Positions 53,692 through 62,286 of a DNA stretch of 64,000 bases are shown one piece after another (position 1 is the stretch's first letter; each line of letters opens with the position of its first letter). The stretch covers positions 1-64,000 of the forward strand of contig JABCZO010000023.1 of NCBI GenBank assembly GCA_013289615.1, written 5' to 3'. The stretch comes from Gammaproteobacteria bacterium. GTDB lineage: Bacteria; Pseudomonadota; Gammaproteobacteria; Steroidobacterales; Steroidobacteraceae. The position numbers and the translations under genes were made by a program. The notes under the pieces were generated by a model. That model had not been told where the DNA came from and made no database searches. It was given only the letters and a program-made list of their open reading frames with translations.

Positions 53692-54171
53692 ATGAATGTC
53701 TATGACTTCAGCGTCAAGACCATCGATGGTGGCGAGCAGACTCTCGCATCGTTTCGCGAACAGGTGATGTTGATCGTCAACGTGGCGAGTCAGTGCGGCT
53801 TTACGCCGCAATACACCGGACTGGAAGGGCTCTACCGAAAGCTGCATGATCGCGGTTTCAGCGTGCTCGGCTTTCCGTGCAATCAGTTCGGACAGCAGGA
53901 ACCCGGCGGCGAGGACGAAATCAGGCGCTTCTGTACCCAGAGCTACGGCGTGACATTCCCGATGTTCGCTAAGATCGAAGTCAACGGGCCGCGTACCCAT
54001 CCGCTCTACCGGTATCTCAAGCAGCAGCAGCCCGGGATCCTGGGCAGCGAAGCCATCAAGTGGAATTTCACCAAGTTCCTGGTCGACCGCCAGGGCCAGG
54101 TGCGCAAGCGCTACGGCTCGGTGGACAAGCCCGATTCGATCGAACCCGGCGTCGCAGCCCTGCTCGGCTGA
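53692..54171 (+). CDS. Glutathione peroxidase family protein (BtuE type)
   Basis: The protein is 159 aa from ATG 53692. The GPx signature is IVNVASQCGFTPQYTGLEGL (peroxidatic Cys35), with FPCNQFGQQEPGGEDEI as the Gln-containing loop and IKWNFTKFLVDRQG as the Trp/Asn segment. The active site uses Cys rather than selenocysteine. It has no signal peptide and no lipid anchor. Such enzymes usually take electrons from thioredoxin and reduce peroxides. It follows the thioredoxin-fold gene by 13 bases and is followed after 27 bases by the oxidoreductase gene, suggesting one operon. Confidence 0.92.
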   Translation: MNVYDFSVKTIDGGEQTLASFREQVMLIVNVASQCGFTPQYTGLEGLYRKLHDRGFSVLGFPCNQFGQQEPGGEDEIRRFCTQSYGVTFPMFAKIEVNGPRTHPLYRYLKQQQPGILGSEAIKWNFTKFLVDRQGQVRKRYGSVDKPDSIEPGVAALLG

Positions 54172-54198
54172 CTTCCAGGGCACCAAGGAGCTGCCATC

Positions 54199-55074
54199 AT
54201 GAAGCTGGGATTCATCGGGCTGGGGCGCATGGGTGCAGGGATGGCGACCAATCTGCTCAAGGCGGGGCACGAGGTGACCGTGTACAACCGCTCGTCCGGG
54301 AAGGCTCAGGCGCTGTCGGCTCTGGGCGCCAGCGTGGCCACGCGCGTGTCAGATGCCTGTCGCGCCGAGACTGTCATCACCATGCTCGCGAACGATGACG
54401 CCGTGCAAAGCGTCGTGTTCGATGACGGCGGCATCCTCGCCAGCGCCGGCACCGGTACGGTGCACATCAGCATGAGCACCATCGGTGTCGGCCTGTCGGC
54501 GCGGCTCGCCGTTGCCCATGCCGGGGCCAGGCAGCGCTTCATCGCCGCGCCGGTCTTCGGGCGGCCGGAAGCCGCCGCCAGCGCTCAACTGTACATCGTC
54601 AGTGCGGGTGAGCGCGCTGCGGTCGATGGCTGTGCGCCGCTGTTCAGTGCCATGGGGCAGAAAATGTTCTACCTCGGTGTCGAACCGCCGGCCGCCAATC
54701 TGGTCAAGCTCAGCGGCAACTTTCTGATCGCGTCGGTGATCGAATCGCTGGGCGAGGCGATGGCACTGATCGGCAAGGCCGGCATCGACCAGAGGACATA
54801 CCTCGACTTGTTGACCTCGACGCTGTTCAACGTGCCGCTCTACAAGAATTACGGCGGCCTGATCGTGGAGCGCAAGTTCGAGCCGGCGGGATTCGCCGCA
54901 CCACTGGGACTGAAGGACATCGGCCTGACGCTGGCGGCCGCCGGGGAGCTGCGGGTTCCGATGCCGGTGGCCAGCCTGCTGCACGATCGGCTGCTGACGC
55001 TCGTGGCTCGTGGTGGTGAGGCGCTGGACTGGTCGGCGATCTCGAGCTTATCGGCCGCCGACGCAGGTCTGTAG
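54199..55074 (+). CDS. NAD(P)-dependent beta-hydroxyacid dehydrogenase family oxidoreductase
   Basis: The protein is 291 aa; AAGGAG precedes ATG 54199. The N-terminal Rossmann motif is KLGFIGLGRMGAGMATNLLK. The substrate motif VFGRPEAAASAQLYIVSAGE replaces the classical DAPVSGG, and the catalytic Lys lies in NLVKLSGNFLIASVIESLGE. It belongs to the 3-hydroxyisobutyrate dehydrogenase superfamily. The altered VFGRPEAAASAQ loop is shared with GLYR/NPAC-like and imine reductase-like branches, so the substrate may not be a simple hydroxyacid. Possibly co-transcribed with the thioredoxin-like and GPx genes. Confidence 0.87.
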   Translation: MKLGFIGLGRMGAGMATNLLKAGHEVTVYNRSSGKAQALSALGASVATRVSDACRAETVITMLANDDAVQSVVFDDGGILASAGTGTVHISMSTIGVGLSARLAVAHAGARQRFIAAPVFGRPEAAASAQLYIVSAGERAAVDGCAPLFSAMGQKMFYLGVEPPAANLVKLSGNFLIASVIESLGEAMALIGKAGIDQRTYLDLLTSTLFNVPLYKNYGGLIVERKFEPAGFAAPLGLKDIGLTLAAAGELRVPMPVASLLHDRLLTLVARGGEALDWSAISSLSAADAGL

Positions 55075-55247
55075 ATTCTGCCGACATAGTACCCGTCCTC
55101 AGGCACGCCGCTATCGCCGCAGGCCGCAATCTGCCGCCTCGATGCCATCCGATGCATCCGATCCGTTGATGCCTTCGTATACATAAGCGAGCAACCCACA
55201 AGCACGGCGGGTGCCACAATTTTCTTGTTACCGGGAGGTACACGCTT

Positions 55248-56807
55248 ATGAATTTCAATGTCCGGCGTCGCATCGTGGCGGGGGCGATTGCCTGCGCCGT
55301 GGCGGGCGCGGCCCTGGCTTCCAGCCACCGGGAGGCGCCGTTTATCACTACCCGTCCAAAAGTGGACGGTACCGATTTCTACATGTTCAACAGCTATGAG
55401 GCGGGCCGCACCGGCTACGTCACGCTGATCGCGAGCTACCAGCCGTTCGAGGAACCGCAGGGCGGTCCGAACTACTACACGATGGATCCGAACGCGCTGT
55501 ACGAGATCATGATCGACAACAACGGCGACGGCGTCGAGGAACTCACCTTTCAGTTCCGTTTTACCACCGTTGATCAGGGGCTCAGTGTGATGGCGGGCAC
55601 GAAGTCGGTCCCGGTGCCGTTAACCAACATCGGTAGCATCGGACCGATCACCACCAGCGCCAATAGCGGGCAGAATGTCGCCGAGACTTACTCGCTGACG
55701 CTGGTGCGCGGCGATCGGCGCAGCGGCACGGCGCAGCCGATTACCGATGCCGACACCGGCAACACGAGTTTTCCCAAACCACTGGATAATATCGGCGCCA
55801 AGTCGATTCCCGATTACGCGAGCTATGCCGCCGGGTTCATTCGCAACATCACGATTCCGGGCTGCGGCAAGCCCGGGCGGGTGTTCGTTGGCCAGCGTCA
55901 GGACGGCTTTGTGGTGAACCTGGGCGAGACCTTCGACCTGGTAAACATCAAGTATCCGGTGGAAGAGCTGGCACCGATGGGCATGAACGCCCGACAGCTG
56001 GCGCCGAATTCGCTCGCCGGCTACAACGTCACCTCGATCGCTCTGGAAGTGCCGGCCTCGTGCCTGACAGCCGGCGGTGATCCGGTCATCGGCGGCTGGA
56101 CCACGGCAAGCCTGCGGCAGGCGACGGTGCTGAACCCGCAACCAGAGAGTGCCAAGAGCGTGGCAAGTGTCGGCCCAATCACAACTAGTCCAACCGGCGC
56201 CGCGGTTCAGGGCGGCGCCTGGAGCCAGGTGTCGCGCCTGGGGATGCCGCTGGTGAACGAGCTCGTGATCGGTCTGCCCGACAAGGATCGCTTCAATGCT
56301 TCGCCGCCGAAGAGTGACGCGCAGTTTGCCGACTATGTGACCAATCCGTCGCTGCCGGTATTGCTGCAGGTGCTGTTCGGCGCGGCCGGGGTGAAGGCAC
56401 CCAATGTCTACCCGCGCACTGATCTTGAGGCTGCCTTTCTAACCGGTGTCGCCGGACTGAACCAGCCGGTCAAGGCCACGCCGGCCGAGGAACTGCGGCT
56501 GAATACCAGCACCGCGATCACGCCAATTGCGTCGCAGAATGATCTCGGCGTTCTGGGCGGCGACCTGTCGGGCTTTCCTAACGGCCGTCGTCCGATCGAC
56601 GATGTGGTCGATATCACGCTGCGGGTAGCGATGGGCGTGCTGCTGTCACCGTTCGATGGCAGTGCAAAGGACCCGGATCCTGCGTCGGATGCGTCGCGCC
56701 AGCTGCACTACACCGATGGTGCGGAACCGAGTCCGGCCAACTATCTGGCAGTGTTTCCTTATCTGAACACCGCGCTCGCTGGTTCTCCGACCAGCGCCAA
56801 TGACTAA
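55248..56807 (+). CDS. Exported DUF4331 family protein
   Basis: The protein is 519 aa; GGGAGG precedes ATG 55248. The signal peptide is RRIVAGAIACAVAGAALA. The mature start SSHREAPFITTRPKVDGTDF is the DUF4331 hallmark, followed by DPNALYEIMIDNNGDGVEEL, a Cys-containing middle (NITIPGCGKPGRVFVGQRQD) and a PNGRRPIDDVVDITLRVAMG block with conserved Asp residues. The family is exported and uncharacterised; acidic motifs hint at Ca2+ or other metal binding (inference). It heads a tight four-gene operon with a lipoprotein, a TPR protein and a HupE/UreJ membrane protein, spaced by 11 bases or overlapping. Confidence 0.9.
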   Translation: MNFNVRRRIVAGAIACAVAGAALASSHREAPFITTRPKVDGTDFYMFNSYEAGRTGYVTLIASYQPFEEPQGGPNYYTMDPNALYEIMIDNNGDGVEELTFQFRFTTVDQGLSVMAGTKSVPVPLTNIGSIGPITTSANSGQNVAETYSLTLVRGDRRSGTAQPITDADTGNTSFPKPLDNIGAKSIPDYASYAAGFIRNITIPGCGKPGRVFVGQRQDGFVVNLGETFDLVNIKYPVEELAPMGMNARQLAPNSLAGYNVTSIALEVPASCLTAGGDPVIGGWTTASLRQATVLNPQPESAKSVASVGPITTSPTGAAVQGGAWSQVSRLGMPLVNELVIGLPDKDRFNASPPKSDAQFADYVTNPSLPVLLQVLFGAAGVKAPNVYPRTDLEAAFLTGVAGLNQPVKATPAEELRLNTSTAITPIASQNDLGVLGGDLSGFPNGRRPIDDVVDITLRVAMGVLLSPFDGSAKDPDPASDASRQLHYTDGAEPSPANYLAVFPYLNTALAGSPTSAND

Positions 56808-56818
56808 GGGGCAACATC

Positions 56819-57079
56819 ATGAAACTCAAGATTGCCCTCATTGGGGCCGCCGCAATCGCGGCGGCGGCCCTGAGCGCCTGTGGCGACCACAACTCGGAAG
56901 CCTCCATGCCGACGCCGCCGCCGAGCATGCCGACGAGCCAGCAGCTGGACACCGCGCAGGTGCTGGCCCTGGCACAGAAGAGCTCGGAGGTCAGCACACC
57001 GTTCGAGGTTGACGCTGGCATGCTGACGCTCACTGATACCAGTGACAGCGCCGAAGCGATCAGTGTCAACGGGATGTGA
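56819..57079 (+). CDS. Small lipoprotein
   Basis: The protein is 86 aa. MKLKIALIGAAAIAAAALSA followed by Cys21 is a type II signal peptide with lipobox LSAC. The mature part begins CGDHNSEASMPTPPPSMP and contains TSQQLDTAQVLALAQKSSEV and EVDAGMLTLTDTSDSAEAIS. The Pro-rich linker after the lipidated Cys is typical of outer-membrane-anchored lipoproteins. It begins 11 bases after the DUF4331 stop and ends immediately before the TPR gene start, so it belongs to the operon. No family known to me. Confidence 0.85.
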   Translation: MKLKIALIGAAAIAAAALSACGDHNSEASMPTPPPSMPTSQQLDTAQVLALAQKSSEVSTPFEVDAGMLTLTDTSDSAEAISVNGM

Positions 57080-58279
57080 GTGGTGCTGATGTTGTCGACG
57101 ACCCTGAGCAGTCCTCGAATGATTCGGGGACGGCTGTCGGGTCGCGCACTGCTGGGCTCGATGCTGCTCGTCATCGCGCCGCTGGGTGTGGCCTGGTCGA
57201 CGCCGCACATGCCCGGCAGCGATGCGCAGGTGCTGGCGGAGCTGCCGGTCGGGGCGCGGCACGAGAGCGCTCCGGCGCGCGAGCTGACGCGCTCACGGCT
57301 TGACATCGCACTGCCGCTGGCGCAGTTCTATGTGTCACGTTCGCGTGCCAGCGGCGACCTGCGCTATCTGGGCTACGCCGAAGCGATGCTGCAACCATGG
57401 CTGCGGAACGCGCCGGCGCCGCCCGCGGTGCTGGTGCTCGAGGCGACGATACTGCAGAGCCGGCATGTCTTCGGTGCCGCGCTGGAACAGCTCGACCTGG
57501 CGCTGCAGGCGCAACCCGATAACGCGCAGGCGTGGCTGACGCGTGCCACGGTGCTGCGGGTCCAGGGACGCTACCGCGAAGCGATGGCATCGTGTGCACA
57601 CCTGGCGGCGCAGGCCGATGCCGCGATTACCGACCTGTGCCGGCAGAGCCTTGCCGGGTTGAGCGGGAATCTGCGGCCGGCGTACGCGGCGCTGGTAGCA
57701 ATCCCGCAGCAGGGGCTCGCCAATGAAGCGCGGGCCTGGCGCTATTCGGAGCTCGGCGAGATGGCGGAACGCCTGGGCGACGATGCGGCCGCGGAGCATT
57801 GGTTCACCGAAGGGCTGCGGCTCGCGCCGGAGGATTTTTACGTGCGCGCGGCCTGCGCCGACCTGCTGCTACGCCACGGGCGCGCGGCCGAGACGCTGCA
57901 GCTACTGGCGGGTTACGAATCGATGGAGCCGATGCTGCTGCGCATCGTGATCGCACAACAACTGCTGGGCGACAGCCACAGCGCCGAGCATCGCGCCATG
58001 CTTTCTGGCGCCTTCGAGGTCGAGCAGCAGCGCGGCGAGGCGGTGCATCGACGCGAGCAGGCGCGCTTCCTGCTCGATGTCGAGCAGCTGCCCGCGGCCG
58101 CTCTGATCGCCGCGCAGGAGAATTGGCGCGTGCAGCGCGAACCGGACGATGTGCTGATACTGCTGCGCTCGGCGCAGGCGGCTCATCACCCCGAAGCAGC
58201 AGCACCGGCGCTGCTGTTCCTGCAACAGCAGAATCTCGAGGACGTTCGGCTCGCGCCGTACCAGCGGGCGCTGCGATGA
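57080..58279 (+). CDS. Exported TPR protein of the DUF4331 operon
   Basis: The protein is 399 aa from GTG 57080, directly after the lipoprotein stop; ATG 57089 or 57119 would also work, and 57119 gives the tidier signal anchor (RALLGSMLLVIAPLGVAWST). Several TPR units follow, such as QLDLALQAQPDNAQAWLTRA, TVLRVQGRYREAMASCAHLA and AAEHWFTEGLRLAPEDFYVR, up to a Leu/Gln-rich end. It is likely periplasmic and a scaffold for the DUF4331 protein, lipoprotein or membrane protein. The next gene overlaps it at ATGA. Confidence 0.82.
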   Translation: MVLMLSTTLSSPRMIRGRLSGRALLGSMLLVIAPLGVAWSTPHMPGSDAQVLAELPVGARHESAPARELTRSRLDIALPLAQFYVSRSRASGDLRYLGYAEAMLQPWLRNAPAPPAVLVLEATILQSRHVFGAALEQLDLALQAQPDNAQAWLTRATVLRVQGRYREAMASCAHLAAQADAAITDLCRQSLAGLSGNLRPAYAALVAIPQQGLANEARAWRYSELGEMAERLGDDAAAEHWFTEGLRLAPEDFYVRAACADLLLRHGRAAETLQLLAGYESMEPMLLRIVIAQQLLGDSHSAEHRAMLSGAFEVEQQRGEAVHRREQARFLLDVEQLPAAALIAAQENWRVQREPDDVLILLRSAQAAHHPEAAAPALLFLQQQNLEDVRLAPYQRALR

Positions 58280-59403
58280 GAAGCTGGAAGACAGCCGCCG
58301 TGTCGCTGGCGCTGATGCTGATGGCGAGCACGGCGGCATTCGCCCATGTCGCCAGCAACGGCTTCCTGGTGGTGCAGGTAAAGGGCCAGCAGCTCAGCGG
58401 CTCGATCGAGCTGGCGGTGCGTGACGTTGAACTGGCGATCGGGGTGGATGCCAATCGCGATGGCAAGGTGACCTGGGGCGAGTTACGCGCCGGCGAACCG
58501 CTGCTGATGCAGTACGTCGCTCAACGTCTGTCCCTCGGCGCGCAGAACGGCGACTGCCCGATCAATTTTCAGGCGCTGCAGGTCAATGAACGGGTCGATG
58601 GCAATTACGCCTGGTTGCCGTTCACTGCCCTTTGCCCGCTCGCTGTGCGCCAGCTTCGCATCCGCTACAGCCTGATGGATGATATCGACCCGTCGCATCG
58701 CGGGCTGCTGACGCTGATCGACGGTGCCATCTCGCAGACCGGGGTGCTGGGCGGCAAAGACGCGCCGGCGCTGTTCACGGTCGATGCACCGTCGCGCGCG
58801 CGCGCGTTCGTCGAGTATCTGCAGGCCGGCATCTGGCATATCTGGAGCGGCATCGATCATCTGTTGTTCCTATTCTCGCTGTTGCTGCCGGCGGTGCTGC
58901 TGCGGCAAGACGGCCGCTGGGAGCCGGTGCCGCGGGCGCGCCCGGCATTCTTGAGCATACTCAAGGTAGTGACGGCATTTACGCTGGCGCATTCGATCAC
59001 GCTGTCATTGGCGGCGCTGGACGTGGTACGGCTGCCGAGTCGACTGACCGAGTCGGTGATTGCGGCATCGATCGTCGTGGCGGCGCTCAATAATATCTTT
59101 CCGGTGGTGACCGAGAGTCGCGCGCGCATCGCGTTCGCATTTGGCCTGCTGCACGGTTTCGGCTTCGCCTCGGTGCTGGCCGACATGGGATTGCCGCACA
59201 CGGCGCGACTGATCAGCCTGCTGGCATTCAATCTTGGCATCGAGACCGGTCAGCTGGCGGTGGTGCTGGCGGTGATGCCGATCGTCTACGGATTACGCAG
59301 CGGTGCGATCTACCGGCGGGCCCTCCTGCCGTGGGGGTCGGCGGCGATCGCCGCAGTGGCGCTGCTGTGGCTGGTGCAGCGCGCGTTTCTGCCGACCGGA
59401 TAG
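58276..59403 (+). CDS. HupE/UreJ-family membrane protein
   Basis: The protein is 375 aa from ATG 58276, overlapping the TPR stop (ATGA). A signal peptide (VSLALMLMASTAAFAHVASN) leads into a roughly 170-residue periplasmic domain, then about six membrane helices with AGIWHIWSGIDHLLFLFSLL, VTAFTLAHSITLSLAALDVV, FAFGLLHGFGFASVLADMGL and ISLLAFNLGIETGQLAVVLA. The conserved His/Asp in GIWHIWSGIDHLL, TLAHS and GLLHGFGF match HupE/UreJ proteins, which include nickel or cobalt permeases. The His-rich helices could conduct a metal ion. Distinct from nickel HupE in its large N-terminal domain. Confidence 0.87.
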   Translation: MRSWKTAAVSLALMLMASTAAFAHVASNGFLVVQVKGQQLSGSIELAVRDVELAIGVDANRDGKVTWGELRAGEPLLMQYVAQRLSLGAQNGDCPINFQALQVNERVDGNYAWLPFTALCPLAVRQLRIRYSLMDDIDPSHRGLLTLIDGAISQTGVLGGKDAPALFTVDAPSRARAFVEYLQAGIWHIWSGIDHLLFLFSLLLPAVLLRQDGRWEPVPRARPAFLSILKVVTAFTLAHSITLSLAALDVVRLPSRLTESVIAASIVVAALNNIFPVVTESRARIAFAFGLLHGFGFASVLADMGLPHTARLISLLAFNLGIETGQLAVVLAVMPIVYGLRSGAIYRRALLPWGSAAIAAVALLWLVQRAFLPTG

Positions 59404-59409
59404 CCGCCG

Positions 59410-59952
59410 CTATCGGCCGCCTGCCGCCTTGTGCATCGGCACGAATTCGATCGTGACGCCAGGAGCGACCGGGTAGTGCATGAGCTCGCCCGGCACGTAC
59501 CCCAGGGCCTGATACAGGCGCACGCCGGGCAAGGTTCCCATCAGCTCAAAGCGCGTGAAGCCACGCTCCCGCGCCTCGGCCTCGCAGCGCTGCAGCAGCG
59601 CACGGCCGATCCCGCGGCGCGCGTAGTCGGGGTCGATGAAAAATGCGCGGATCTTGGCAGCATCGGTGCGCGGGTCCAGCTCGCTGGCATTGCGCGCGCT
59701 ATGGCTATCACCGCCAAACAGCGTGCGCCGCCAACTCCAGCCCCCACAACCCACCAGACGGCCAGCCGCCTCGGCCACGAAATAAGTGCCGTCATCGATC
59801 AACTGTGTGTCGACGCCGAACGCACCCTGAAGTGCGCCCTCGATCTGTTCGGGGCGGTAATCGGCGGCGCCGAGTTCGCGTGCCGAGCGCTCGATCAGCG
59901 TCCGCAGCGCCGCTCGGTCGGCATGGGTCGCGGTACGCAGCTGGTATTGCAC
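59410..59952 (-). CDS. GNAT-family N-acetyltransferase
   Basis: The protein is 180 aa from GTG 59952; the frame is open to 60063, where an upstream ATG would lie inside the divergent amine-oxidase gene. The GNAT core shows QLRTATHADRAALRTLIERS, FVAEAAGRLVGCGGWSW, the acetyl-CoA loop FIDPDYARRGIGRALLQRCE and LPGVRLYQALGYVPGE. Substrate unknown. Convergent with the HupE/UreJ gene (6 bases) and divergent from the amine-oxidase gene, so it shares a promoter region with the amine-oxidation operon. The exact start is uncertain. Confidence 0.82.
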   Translation of the reverse strand: MQYQLRTATHADRAALRTLIERSARELGAADYRPEQIEGALQGAFGVDTQLIDDGTYFVAEAAGRLVGCGGWSWRRTLFGGDSHSARNASELDPRTDAAKIRAFFIDPDYARRGIGRALLQRCEAEARERGFTRFELMGTLPGVRLYQALGYVPGELMHYPVAPGVTIEFVPMHKAAGGR

Positions 59953-60046
59953 CAAGATAACTATAGCGAATCTTTGGTTCACCGGCCAAAATGCGCCCCC
60001 TCGGTAATGTGCGCTCGCCATGCCGCGCCCATGGAGTTCCTCGGAC

Positions 60047-61624
60047 ATGATTCCTGCGTTCACGCGCCGCCGATTCCTGAACCTGGTCGGCGCCGCCGGC
60101 GGCTCGGCCGCCGTCTACCAGATGGCCATGGGCCTGGGCCTGGTGCCGGTGGTGGCGCGCGCGGATCGCCCGGATCTGGCGCCGCTCAGGGCCAATCAGC
60201 GACGCACCGTGGTCATTCTGGGCGCGGGAATTTCCGGGCTGACGTCGGCCTACGAGCTGGGGCGCAAGGGCTATCAGGTGATCATCCTGGAAGCCTCGCA
60301 TCGCGCCGGCGGGCGCAATCTGACGCTGCGTCACGGCGATCTGATCGACGAGATCGGCAACCCGCGCCGCTGCGAGTTCGACCCGGATCCGGACCTGTAT
60401 TTCAATGCCGGGCCGGCCCGGATACCCGGGCATCATACAGCGCTGCTGGGCTATTGCCGCGAGCTCGGGGTGGCGCTTGAGCCATTCATCAACGACAACC
60501 GCGATGCCTGGGTGCACGACCAGGCGCTGTTTGGCGGCCGGCGCGTGCGCAATCGCGATTACATTACCGATACGCGCGGCTTCATCGCCGAGCTGGCGGC
60601 GAAGTCGATCAAGCCGCAGGACCTGGAGGCGCCGCTGACCCGCGCCGACTACGAGCAGGTGCTCGCCTACCTGCGTCAACTCGGCGACCTGGACCAGAAC
60701 TTCAAGTACCGCGGTTCGCTGCGCGCCGGCATGGCGGTGCACGACCCTTCCGCGCCCGATGTGCTGAAGCAGCCGCTCGATATTCATGAGCTGCTGCAGT
60801 CGAAATTCATGAATCTGATGAGCTTCGGGGAAATGGACGACCAGGCCGCGATGATGATGCAGCCGGTCGGCGGCATGGACCAGGTGCCCGCGGGTTTCCT
60901 GCGCAAGGTAGGCCACAACCTACGCCTGCACGCTCAGGTGGAAGCGGTGCAGCTCAGGGAGCGTGGCGTTCGTATCGTCTACCATATGAACGGGACGCGC
61001 AGCGTCATCGACGCGGACTACTGCCTGAACTGCATTCCGATGCACCTGATGAGCGGCATCGAGCATAACTTCCCGGCCGATTATGCCGCCGGCCTGTCCG
61101 CGGTACCGCGCGGCAGGCTGTTCAAGATCGGCTTTCAGATGAAGGAGCGATTCTGGGAGCGCGAGCACATCTATGGCGGCATCTCCTGGACTACGCAGGA
61201 CATCCAGCAGATCTGGTATCCACCGCATGGCATCCACCGCCAGAAGGGCGTGATGCTGGGCGCCTATACGTTCGGTGAGGCGACCGGCGAGATGTTTGCC
61301 CGCCTGACGCACCCGCAGCGGCTGCAGCTTGCAATCCAGCAGGCCGAGAAGCTGCACCCGGGCTACGGCAGCTATGTCGAAAACGGTGTCAGCATCCCCT
61401 GGGTACGCATGAACAACATGCTCGGCTGTGCTGCGGCCTGGAGCGTCGAGCTGCGCAACCAGTGGTACCGGCTGCTGCAGGCGCCGACCGGCAATCACTA
61501 CATCATTGGAGATCAGATGAGCTACCTCCCAGGCTGGCAGGAGGGGGCGATGTATTCGGCGTTCCACGCCCTGGCCGATATCGACCTGCGCGAGCGCCAG
61601 ACTGCGCCGTCCGCGGCGGCCTGA
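60047..61624 (+). CDS. Tat-exported flavin amine oxidase
   Basis: The protein is 525 aa from ATG 60047; ATG 60020 would add nine residues. The N-terminus FTRRRFLNLVGAAGGSAAVY is a twin-arginine signal. The FAD site is VVILGAGISGLTSAYELGRK with EASHRAGGRN, and the C-terminal FAD segment is YIIGDQMSYLPGWQEGAMYS. The middle shows NAGPARIPGHHTALLGYCRE. It is an exported member of the monoamine-oxidase family, similar in layout to NicA2-type amine dehydrogenases. The next genes (di-haem cytochrome c, RidA) suggest it passes electrons to cytochrome rather than O2. Substrate unknown. Confidence 0.9.
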   Translation: MIPAFTRRRFLNLVGAAGGSAAVYQMAMGLGLVPVVARADRPDLAPLRANQRRTVVILGAGISGLTSAYELGRKGYQVIILEASHRAGGRNLTLRHGDLIDEIGNPRRCEFDPDPDLYFNAGPARIPGHHTALLGYCRELGVALEPFINDNRDAWVHDQALFGGRRVRNRDYITDTRGFIAELAAKSIKPQDLEAPLTRADYEQVLAYLRQLGDLDQNFKYRGSLRAGMAVHDPSAPDVLKQPLDIHELLQSKFMNLMSFGEMDDQAAMMMQPVGGMDQVPAGFLRKVGHNLRLHAQVEAVQLRERGVRIVYHMNGTRSVIDADYCLNCIPMHLMSGIEHNFPADYAAGLSAVPRGRLFKIGFQMKERFWEREHIYGGISWTTQDIQQIWYPPHGIHRQKGVMLGAYTFGEATGEMFARLTHPQRLQLAIQQAEKLHPGYGSYVENGVSIPWVRMNNMLGCAAAWSVELRNQWYRLLQAPTGNHYIIGDQMSYLPGWQEGAMYSAFHALADIDLRERQTAPSAAA

Positions 61625-61642
61625 GCGCGGCAGGAGACTACG

Positions 61643-62242
61643 ATGTCAATGCGATCAACTGCTGTAGCGCTGTTGTCGATCAGCGCGCTTCCGGCGGTGG
61701 GCGCCCAGACCAGCTTCGAGTACTGCACCGTATGCCACGGCGCCAACGGCAACGGCAATGTCGCGATCCATGCGCCGAAAATTGCCGGCATTGAGCCGTG
61801 GTACCTGAAGAACCAGTTCGCGGCATTCAGGGCCGGCTGGCGCGGCGCGCATGCCGATGATGCGCCCGGCAACGAGATGCGACCGGTGGCTGCGATCCTG
61901 ACCGACGCCGAGATCGAGCGCGCGCTCGGCTACGTTGCCAGCTTCTCGCCCAGGTCGCCGGCTATCACGGTGAGCGGCGACGTCGCGCATGGCAAGGAAC
62001 TCTACAGCGCTTGTGCCGCCTGTCACGGTGCCGCGGCGCAAGGCAACGCAGCGCTGCATGCGCCGGCGCTGTCGGGGCGCACCGACTGGTACCTGGTGAC
62101 ACAACTGCGCAACTATCGCGCCGGCCTGCGCGGCGCCAATGCCGCCGACAGCAACGGGCAGCAGATGCGGGCGATGGCCGCGACACTGACCGACGATGCG
62201 GCGCTGAACGATGTCGTGGCCTACATCAACACCCTGCGCTGA
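61643..62242 (+). CDS. Periplasmic di-haem cytochrome c (c4 type)
   Basis: The protein is 199 aa; GGAG precedes ATG 61643. The signal peptide is STAVALLSISALPAVGAQ. Two haem c sites are FEYCTVCHGANGNGN and YSACAACHGAAAQGN, each at the head of a similar roughly 90-residue domain with Met ligand candidates in AVAILTD-like segments (GNEMRPVAAILTD and GQQMRAMAATLTD). The duplicated structure matches cytochrome c4. It is positioned to take electrons from the preceding amine oxidase, 18 bases upstream, and pass them to a terminal oxidase. Confidence 0.92.
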   Translation: MSMRSTAVALLSISALPAVGAQTSFEYCTVCHGANGNGNVAIHAPKIAGIEPWYLKNQFAAFRAGWRGAHADDAPGNEMRPVAAILTDAEIERALGYVASFSPRSPAITVSGDVAHGKELYSACAACHGAAAQGNAALHAPALSGRTDWYLVTQLRNYRAGLRGANAADSNGQQMRAMAATLTDDAALNDVVAYINTLR

Positions 62243-62286
62243 TGCGGCCGTTGCCTACTTTGGCTTTCTGAAAGGGGAAGAGATCT

